From Rhodobacterales bacterium (GTDB lineage Bacteria > Pseudomonadota > Alphaproteobacteria > Rhodobacterales > Rhodobacteraceae): a stretch of 25,384 nucleotides of DNA. Position numbers and translations under genes: made by a program. The stretch is taken from positions 1-25,384 of the forward strand of contig JAACVA010000081.1 of NCBI GenBank assembly GCA_009992615.1. The letters are read 5' to 3'. This document shows, one piece after another, positions 19,991-25,384 of the stretch (position 1 is the stretch's first letter; the number at the start of each line of letters is the position of its first letter). The notes under the pieces are model-generated. The model ran no database searches, was not told where the DNA came from, and saw only the letters and a list, made by a program, of their open reading frames with translations.

Positions 19991-21636
19991 AGCGCCGCAC
20001 CAAGATCGATGATGCGGTCCATCTGCGCGGCCAAATCTGGGTCATGGGTGGCCACCACCAGCGTAACCCCTTTGGCTTGCGCCAAAAGCCCCTGCGTGAC
20101 CGCCCGCGCCGTGGCGGCGTCAAGGTCTGCCGTCGGCTCATCGGCAAGGATCACATCAGGGCCGCCATAAAGTGCCCGGGCCAAGGTGATCCGCCGTGCC
20201 TCTCCGCCAGACAATCCTGCGCCGGTTTCGCCCAGCCGGGTGCCAAGGCCCTGTGGCATTGCCCCCACCACGTCCTGCACTGCTGCCGTCTCCAGCGCCG
20301 CCGCAAGATCATCCGTCCGACCCAGCGTCAGATTGTGGCGCAGGCTGCCGGTCAGGAAATGCGGCGCTTGCGGCATCCAACCCAGACGCGCGCGCCAGGC
20401 ATCGGCGTTGGTTTCGGTCAGCGGCTGGCCTGCCACGGCGACGGGACCAGGGTCCAACCCCGCCATCAGGCGCAAGGCGCTGGTCTTGCCGGACCCGCTG
20501 GGGCCAATCAGGGCCACCCGCTCACCCGGCGCAATCATCATATCAGGCAGCACACGCCCCGACGGCGTCCGGCAGCCACGCAGGGACAGGCTGGCCGGGC
20601 CTGGCAGGCGCGCGGCCACGCCGCCCGTGCCCGGCAAATGCGTGCCGGGATCGCCGCGATGCTGCGCCAGTTCATCCAGCACCGCATCCGCTGCGGCCTT
20701 GTCATGCCAGGCGACGGACAGGTCGCGCAGCGGTTGGTAGAAGTCTGGTGCCAAAAGCAGCAGGAAGATGCCCGCCTGCGCCGACAGCGCGCCGCCCCAA
20801 GCGCCGAACCCCAGCGCGCCGAGCAAAGAAAAACCGACGTAAACCGCCACCATCGCCACACCGATGGCGGCAAACAGCTCGAGCACTGTCGAGGATAAGA
20901 ACGCCACCGCCAGCACCGCAATGGTGCGCCGCCGCAGATCGCCCGCAGCCGCGGCAAACCCCTGCACCACCGCAGGCCCGGCCCCCAAAAGGCGGATATC
21001 CACCAAGGCCGACAGCCGTTCCACCAGAAAGTCATTCAGCGTGCCAACCTCGGCCATCTGGCGGGCGCTGGCCTCTTTCGCAGCCATCCCCACCAGCGCC
21101 ATGAAAACCGGGATCAGCGGGCCGGAAATCACGAGCACCAGCCCTACTGCCCAGGATTGCCAGAACGCCAGCGCCAGAATGACCAAGGGCAGCACCACCA
21201 CCCGCGCTCGCGCGGGAGTATACCGCGTCACATAGGGGGCTAGCAGGTCCAGCTTTTCGCCTCCCAGCGCCGCGACACTGCCAGCGCCGCCAAAAGGGCT
21301 ATCGCCCGCGCGCTTTGCCTCGGCCGCAACAAGGGCGCTGCGGGCCGTCGTGATCACCGCCTCGGCTGCCAATTGCGCCTGCGCTTCGGCCACATAGGCA
21401 AGTGCAGCACGAAGGCCCCCCAGACCAGCAAAGCCAAGGGCTGCCAGCCACGGTGACGGCGCATCGCCTTGCACCAGGCCTCCGATGGCCCAGGCCACCA
21501 CAGCGGCCTGCAACGGCCAGATCAGACCAGCCAGCACCGACAGAACCGCCGCCCGCCGCTGGCATGACAGACCGGGCAAAAGCACGTCCGCGTGCCGGTT
21601 CGTTGCAGCTTTGGGGTTGGGTTTGTGATCAGACAC
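19987..21636 (-). CDS. cydD: CydD, half of the CydDC thiol/heme-linked ABC exporter
   Basis: This 549-residue fused TM-ATPase protein has a membrane half at about 30-330, with LSALVDIRLLGAGPAVVQGF, LSAQAGIFLLLLAPDFYQPL RDL (the APEFYxPLR motif typical of CydD). The ATPase half has Walker A GPSGSGKTS, signature LSGGEARRITLARAL, Walker B VILADEPTADLD and the H-loop VATHDPDL. It heterodimerises with CydC. The start is GTG 21636, with AAAGAG upstream; the first 20 residues (SDHKPNPKAATNRHADVLLP) are polar. Upstream, an FNR-like box at 21694-21707 is shared with the divergent nsrR-like gene. The cydDC-cydABX order differs from E. coli, where cydDC is a distant operon. Confidence 0.93.
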   Translation of the reverse strand: MSDHKPNPKAATNRHADVLLPGLSCQRRAAVLSVLAGLIWPLQAAVVAWAIGGLVQGDAPSPWLAALGFAGLGGLRAALAYVAEAQAQLAAEAVITTARSALVAAEAKRAGDSPFGGAGSVAALGGEKLDLLAPYVTRYTPARARVVVLPLVILALAFWQSWAVGLVLVISGPLIPVFMALVGMAAKEASARQMAEVGTLNDFLVERLSALVDIRLLGAGPAVVQGFAAAAGDLRRRTIAVLAVAFLSSTVLELFAAIGVAMVAVYVGFSLLGALGFGAWGGALSAQAGIFLLLLAPDFYQPLRDLSVAWHDKAAADAVLDELAQHRGDPGTHLPGTGGVAARLPGPASLSLRGCRTPSGRVLPDMMIAPGERVALIGPSGSGKTSALRLMAGLDPGPVAVAGQPLTETNADAWRARLGWMPQAPHFLTGSLRHNLTLGRTDDLAAALETAAVQDVVGAMPQGLGTRLGETGAGLSGGEARRITLARALYGGPDVILADEPTADLDAATARAVTQGLLAQAKGVTLVVATHDPDLAAQMDRIIDLGAAL

Positions 21637-21693
21637 GACGGCTCTTTAACTTGTTCGCAAAATGTCAGTTAAACCAATCCCGCGACGGCAGAC

Positions 21694-21707
21694 GTGATCT
21701 AGATCAA
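21694..21707. promoter_or_regulatory. Near-perfect FNR/FnrL box between cydD and nsrR-like gene
   Basis: GTGAT-CTAG-ATCAA has 13 of 14 consensus positions (first base differs). It lies 58 bases from cydD on one side and 58 from the nsrR-like start on the other. If placed at -41.5, a -10-like hexamer follows in both directions: TAACTG on the minus strand (21671-21666) and TATGGA on the plus strand (about 21731). One box could therefore serve both divergent transcripts. Confidence 0.65.
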
Positions 21708-21765
21708 GGTCCGGTTGATTTTGGGCGGCTATGGATTGCAAACCCAACTGCAGAAAGCGACTTTG

Positions 21766-22239
21766 ATGCGCCTGACCACCAAGACCAACCTTGCTGCGCG
21801 CGTGCTGATGTCCTGTGCGGTGAACGACGGTGTCACTTTGCGCAGTGCAGAAATTGCCCAAACCTGCAACGCGTCGCTGAACCACCTCTTGCAAGTCGTG
21901 AATGCTTTGCAGACGCATGGCTTTATCGAAACCCTGCGCGGGCGCAGTGGCGGTTTGCGCCTGGCGCGTCCGGCCGCTCAGATCTCGATGGGCGCGGTGT
22001 TTCGCGTGTTTGAATCGGGCACGCCCTTTGCTGAATGCTTCGCGCCGGAAACAAACACGTGTCCCTTACCCGAAACCTGCCGCTTGCGGGGGTATGTCTC
22101 CCGGGCGGTTGAGGCGTTTTATCATGAGTTGGACATGGTCACGCTTGATGATCTGACACGCGGCAATTGCGGGCTGGCTGCCCTTCTGGCTGTGCCAGAT
22201 GCCCTGCGTCGTGGGTGCGCCGAGGTGGCCCTTGTCTGA
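21766..22239 (+). CDS. NsrR-like Rrf2-family iron-sulfur regulator
   Basis: This 157-residue regulator starts MRLTTKTNLAARVLMSCAVN. Its winged helix has recognition region RSAEIAQTCNASLNHLLQVV and wing ETLRGRSGGLRLARPAAQIS. The cysteine cluster CFAPETNTCPLPETC (C-x7-C-x5-C) is the NsrR-type 4Fe-4S ligand pattern, which differs from the IscR spacing; NsrR senses nitric oxide. It ends LDDLTRGNCGLAALLAVPDA. The ATG at 21766 is chosen because homology begins there; the ribosome binding site is weak. It is divergent from cydDC with a shared FNR-like box and is followed by a broken methyltransferase and broken devB. bd oxidases are known to be NO-resistant, so NO control of the cyd genes by this protein is possible (inference). 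Confidence 0.82.
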   Translation: MRLTTKTNLAARVLMSCAVNDGVTLRSAEIAQTCNASLNHLLQVVNALQTHGFIETLRGRSGGLRLARPAAQISMGAVFRVFESGTPFAECFAPETNTCPLPETCRLRGYVSRAVEAFYHELDMVTLDDLTRGNCGLAALLAVPDALRRGCAEVALV

Positions 22240-22240
22240 C

Positions 22241-22822
22241 ATGCCCGCAAGCACCAAGCACGCGCGGTTCCGGAACCGCTTTGCCGACCGCTATGCCGCA
22301 CGTCCGATCAAGGACACCGCCGCCTATGAAGCGCTTTTGGCCGATGTGGCCCGGCGGTTGCGGCACCGGGGGCACGGCGATCAGGCTGGCGCCGTCGGTG
22401 GCCAGCTACCGCGCCACGGATTTCTCGGATCAGATGGTGCGCATCGCATGGGAAAAACTGGAACAGACCGTGCCTACGCCCAAGACCTTGCGCTTTGATG
22501 TGGCCTCGGCCGAAACGGCACTTGATGGCGGTCCGTTCGATGCAATCTGCGCGTTCAATGTGCTGCATCTGGTCGACGACCTGCCGGGTCTTTTGCGCGA
22601 CCTGTACCGTAATCTGAAACCCGGTAGGCTGTAGATCAGCAAGACATGGTGCTTTGCTGATCTGGGCCGTTTGAAAGCTGTTGGCCTGTTCCGCCCGCCG
22701 TTTCCTGGACCGAAGCACAGCTGCGCCAACTGCTGCAGGCTGCGGGTTTTACTATTGTGGACCACAGGGTTTTCGGCACCCGGAGGCAAAACCCCTATCT
22801 GGTTCTATTCAAGCCCGACTGA
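22241..22822 (+). pseudogene. Class I SAM-dependent methyltransferase, multiply disrupted
   Basis: The start (ATG 22241, one base after the regulator stop) gives TKHARFRNRFADRYAARPIK DTAAYEALLADVARRLR. The sequence then jumps frame near 22360 to CGTGGTAIRLAPSVASYRAT, DFSDQMVRIAWEKLEQTVPT, so the residues leading into SAM motif I (normally LExGCGTGGT) are deleted. FDAICAFNVLHLVDDLPGLL and LYRNLKPGRL follow, with TAG at 22632-22634. The family continues after the stop (ISKTWCFADLGRLKA), then shifts frame again to LRQLLQAAGFTIVDHRVFGT RRQNPYLVLFKPD, ending at 22822. At least one deletion, one nonsense change and one further frameshift make it non-functional. Confidence 0.85.
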
Positions 22823-22841
22823 ACCGGGCCAAGGATATTCC

Positions 22842-23750
22842 ATGACAACCGGCCCCGCCCTGCCGCTTGAGATTACGACGTCTGATACCGCTCTTGGGCC
22901 GCAAAGGCGGCGGGTTCGCAAACGGTATCTGCTGGTCCTGCTGGTGCCGCTGTTCATGTTCACCGGCGGCGTCTTGGGGCTGTATTTCCAACCCCCTGCC
23001 TTGCAAAAGTTCTATGCGCTGACGGGGTTGCAACCTGGGGCGGGGTCAACCTCGCCCATCGCGCTGCCGCCTGAGATCGAGTTGCCTCCAAAGATGGCCT
23101 AAACCCTGCTGCCCAGCGACGTGGTGGGTCTTGCCCGCGTGATGCCGTGCGGAGATGTGTCGATCGTGGCCGCGCCTTGTGGTGCAGGCGATGCACGGGT
23201 GGCAGAGGTGCTGGTCGCCGTGGGCGAAAGCGTGGCCAAGGGCGCACCCTTGGCGCGTCTGGACAACAGGACAGCGCTGGAAAGTGCCGTGCTGGCCGCC
23301 GAAGCCAACCTTGCCGTCAAGGAGGCGGCGCTGATGCAGACCCGTGCGGCCGTCCAGGCCAGTCGGGATGAGGCGCAGGCCGCACTGGATCAGGCGAAAT
23401 CTGCGGCGGCTGAGGCGGCATCGAACCTTGCCCGAAGCGAGGATTTGTTCAGGCAGAATGTCACAACCCAAGCCACCCTTGATCAGGTGCGCGCCGCCTC
23501 TGCCGCAGCCGATCTTGCCGTGACCCGGGCCGAGGCGACGCTGACGCGCTTTTTCGCCCTCGCGCGGGAAGATCAGCCCGACGTTCTGGTGGCCGCGCGC
23601 AACCGCGATGCCGCCAGTGCCGAACTGGCGCGGGCCACGCTGGACCTTGAGCGGTCCTTTGTGGTGGCGCCCATCGCGGGCACCATCCTTGATATCCACG
23701 CCACCCCCGACCAGCGCCCCCCGGCGGGCGGGATGATGGATAGGGGCGGG
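22842..23750 (+). pseudogene. Second devB copy, nonsense codon and 3' truncation
   Basis: A paralogue of the intact devB at 6498-7721. Its ATG 22842 leads to YLLVLLVPLFMFTGGVLGLY FQPPALQKFYALTGLQPGAG and PPEIELPPKMA, then TAA at 23100-23102 (codon 87). The intact copy has GAA (MAETLLP) there. The reading frame then resumes exactly (TLLPSDVVGLARVMPCGDVS) and is clean for over 200 residues through the coiled coil to FVVAPIAGTILDIHATPDQR. Homology ends near GMMD (about 23742), where the paralogue continues GIMDMGDTDVMMAEVEIW. The last ~100 codons, devC and devA are missing here. The single lesion in an otherwise open frame suggests inactivation was recent or followed the truncation. Confidence 0.88.
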
Positions 23751-24110
23751 GTAATGCACATGCGGAAGAAAGACCCCCTATTTCCTGCCACCTTCCACCA
23801 AGGCTGCCTCTACCTCACGTTTGTATAACTGGTGGGTCAACAATATACTTGCGTAAGGTGGGGGCAGCCTTGGTGTCCGTTTCCCCCGCGGCCCGCAGGG
23901 ACGGGGGGCTCTCGCCTCTCTCACAAGAACGGCCCGCTCTGCGGTCCGCGCCCCCTTAGCCGTTGAGGAACCAAGGTGGTCGCAGCCGGATCGCGGATAC
24001 TGTCCGCGCCTCTGCGCACGCCCTCAAGCTCCTGGCTTGAGGAATGGAGGTCACTTCCATAAATCATCTTTTGCGGATAATGTGAGTTATAGAAAAGGAC
24101 GCTATCGCTC
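23751..24110. other. Gene-free junction between devB relic and fic
   Basis: About 360 bases with no convincing gene on either strand. They hold an abrupt end of devB homology, GGGGTAATGCACATGCGG right after it (end-of-element-like, but no partner copy is seen here), the inverted repeat at 23796-23875, and a GC-rich then AT-richer leader to fic. The fic ribosome binding site AAAAGGAC lies near 24093-24100. The 63-residue minus-strand frame at 23921-24112 shows no family features. Confidence 0.5.
23796..23875. repeat. Imperfect 20-base inverted repeat with 40-base spacer
   Basis: Arm CACCAAGGCTGCCTCTACCT (23796-23815) pairs with AGGTGGGGGCAGCCTTGGTG (23856-23875): 18 of 20 positions complementary. 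The 40-base spacer is markedly AT-richer than its surroundings (…GTATAACT…CAACAATATACTTGCG…). It could be a stem-loop RNA, a protein-binding site or paired ends of a tiny mobile unit. It sits just outside the devB truncation point. Confidence 0.7.
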
Positions 24111-25220
24111 ATGCGCTGGAACTGGACACAACCCGACTGGCCGAATTTCCGCTTTGATCATGCCGCCGTCGAACCTCTCGAGCGGCGGTTCCTGCTGTCT
24201 TCCGGCGAGATCCTCGGCGCCGTCCGCCATGTGAGCGGCGACGAGCGCGACCGGTTGCGCATCGACCTGCTGAGCGAAGAGGCAATGAAGACCAGCGCCA
24301 TCGAAGGCGAGGTACTGGACAGGGCCAGCGTGCAATCTTCTCTCCGCCGTCAGTTCGGCCTGAGCTCTGACGGCGCAGCATCAAAACCCAGGGAACAGGG
24401 CGTGGCAGAGATGATGGTGGACGTCTACTCGACCTACGCCGCACCTCTGACCCACGACACCCTCAGCCGCTGGCATGGGATGCTCCTCGCCCATGACCGC
24501 GGCCTCGAGACCATCGGTGCCTACCGGCGCCATGCCGATGCGATGCAGATCGTCTCGGGGCGCATTGACCGACCAACGGTACATTTCGAAGCCCCGCCCT
24601 CGGCGCAGGTCCAGGGCGAGATGGACAGGTTCGTCGAGTGGTTCAACCGCACGGCACCAGATGGACCCGCACCTTTGTCGGCACTGACCCGCGCGGCGCT
24701 TGGGCATCTCTGGTTTGAAAGCATCCATCCCTTCGAGGACGGCAATGGCCGCCTCGGCCGCGCCCTCGCCGAAAAGTCCCTCGCACAGAACATCGGCCAG
24801 CCAAGCCTGATCGCTCTGGCCTACACAATCGAACGGGACCGGAAAGGCTACTACGACCAGCTTGAGACCCACCAAAAGACGCTGGATGTCACCGACTGGG
24901 TTCTGTGGTTTACCGACATCGTTCTGAAGGCGCAGCAGGTAACGCTGACACGGGTCGCGTTCTTCATCGCCAAGGCAAAGTTCTACGGCCAATTCCGTGA
25001 CCAGTTGAACGACCGGCAAGCCAAGGTGATCGAACGCATGTTCCGCGAGGGGCCGGACGGGTTCAAAGGGGGCCTTAGCGCTGAAAATTACATCGCCATC
25101 ACCAGCACGTCGCGCGCGACGACAACCCGGGATCTGCAAGACCTCGTCGAGATGGGCGCGCTGAGCCGAACAGGTGAGCGGCGCAATACGAGGTACTGGC
25201 TTCATCTGTCGGCCAGTTGA
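24111..25220 (+). CDS. Fic-domain protein (DUF4172 N-terminus, class II)
   Basis: A 369-residue protein. An N-terminal DUF4172-like region (MRWNWTQPDWPNFRF, about 1-85) contains the inhibitory motif (S/T)-x3-E-G as TSAIEG (61-66), which places an auto-inhibitory helix in the same chain. The Fic core carries the full catalytic motif HPFEDGNGRLGR (206-217) and the preceding flap/target region (ETIGAYRRHADAMQIVSGRI). The C-terminus (RATTTRDLQDLVEMGALSRT GERRNTRYWLHL) is winged-helix-like. Fic enzymes usually transfer AMP to a target hydroxyl; the target is unknown. All key residues are intact. AAAAGGAC lies about 10 bases upstream of ATG 24111. Such genes are common on accessory elements; a regulatory or toxin-like role is possible. 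Confidence 0.92.
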   Translation: MRWNWTQPDWPNFRFDHAAVEPLERRFLLSSGEILGAVRHVSGDERDRLRIDLLSEEAMKTSAIEGEVLDRASVQSSLRRQFGLSSDGAASKPREQGVAEMMVDVYSTYAAPLTHDTLSRWHGMLLAHDRGLETIGAYRRHADAMQIVSGRIDRPTVHFEAPPSAQVQGEMDRFVEWFNRTAPDGPAPLSALTRAALGHLWFESIHPFEDGNGRLGRALAEKSLAQNIGQPSLIALAYTIERDRKGYYDQLETHQKTLDVTDWVLWFTDIVLKAQQVTLTRVAFFIAKAKFYGQFRDQLNDRQAKVIERMFREGPDGFKGGLSAENYIAITSTSRATTTRDLQDLVEMGALSRTGERRNTRYWLHLSAS

Positions 25221-25274
25221 CCCAAGAGCAGAGGCGGTCTCGGATCTTGCGCCAGCGCGATGGTGCGGCTGATC

Positions 25275-25384
25275 TCAGCCGTTCGTCTTCGGTATGAAGT
25301 CTACGCCGGGCAGCCCTTCGAAATGCGCATCGCATGTCAGAAGCGTCGCGCCCCGGGCCTGCGCCGTGGCAAAAATGATCGCAT
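25275..25384 (-). CDS. VapC-type PIN-domain toxin, C-terminal end (runs off window)
   Basis: The last 36 codons of a minus-strand gene ending at TGA 25275-25277. The sequence AIIFATAQARGATLLTCDAH FEGLPGVDFIPKTNG matches the C-terminal end of PIN-domain (VapC) proteins: the D-A-x-I-x-A-T-A helix, the conserved T-x-D-x-D/H-F acidic site and the closing GVxFIP strand. The position of the last acidic residue is His (DAHF) where Asp/Asn is common. VapC proteins are RNases paired with a VapB antitoxin, whose gene would lie outside the window. It converges on fic, with 54 bases between the stops. Confidence 0.75.
   Translation of the reverse strand, partial: AIIFATAQARGATLLTCDAHFEGLPGVDFIPKTNG

Noticed and set aside
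23921..24112. 63-codon minus-strand frame upstream of fic, considered as an antitoxin
   Set aside because: No antitoxin-like fold or coupling to fic; the Fic protein already carries its own inhibitory motif.

Overview
The window looks like an accessory segment (plasmid or genomic island) of a Rhodobacterales / Roseobacter-group alphaproteobacterium. The basis is protein resemblance (integrase-DUF1403-ScpB trio, DUF5368-like and TsoY-like membrane proteins, DevBCA-type exporter, E. coli-like CydA with CydX), high-GC codon use, and perfect FnrL-type boxes (TTGAT-N4-ATCAA).

Layout. 1-2.0 kb: 5' part of a tyrosine recombinase, a strong palindrome just upstream of it, then a DUF1403 gene and a ScpB-like gene. 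2.0-3.1 kb: decayed DNA with an OB-fold-like fragment, a truncated IS5-family end and an H-NS-type remnant. 3.2-4.6 kb: EF-hand protein, small one-TM protein and DedA protein (plus strand). 4.6-8.15 kb (minus strand): DevB-DevC-DevA exporter behind a 5'-truncated cytochrome b561 gene that carries a GGCAAG hexanucleotide array. 8.15-9.2 kb: IS5-family element with a dead transposase. 9.3-10.05 kb: small hypothetical gene and a secreted CIA30-like protein. 10.1-14.6 kb (minus): sulfide module with a TsoY-like protein (frameshifted), a DUF5368-like protein, a Tat-exported sulfide:quinone oxidoreductase, a periplasmic DsrE-like protein and a SLAC1-type anion channel. 14.7-21.6 kb (minus): complete cytochrome bd system in the order cydD-cydC / cydA-cydB-(DUF2202 ferritin-like)-cydX. 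21.7-23.8 kb (plus): NsrR-like Rrf2 regulator, a broken methyltransferase and a broken second devB. 24.1-25.4 kb: Fic protein and the 3' end of a VapC-type PIN toxin.

How it fits together. SQR passes electrons from sulfide to quinone, and cytochrome bd, known in other bacteria as a sulfide-resistant oxidase, can re-oxidise the quinol. The SLAC1-type channel and DsrE-like protein fit movement and binding of sulfur species. The key regulatory observation is that sqr and cydABX each carry a perfect FNR box plus an ATTC-N8-GAAT motif (the form reported for the persulfide sensor SqrR/BigR) near the expected -10/+1 region. A third, near-perfect FNR box lies between cydD and the divergent nsrR-like gene. 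This suggests one oxygen- and sulfide-responsive respiratory unit.

The window is also rich in broken genes. Seven loci show truncation, frameshift or nonsense change, clustered around IS5-family sequences and the segment edges, while the bd and SQR genes are intact.
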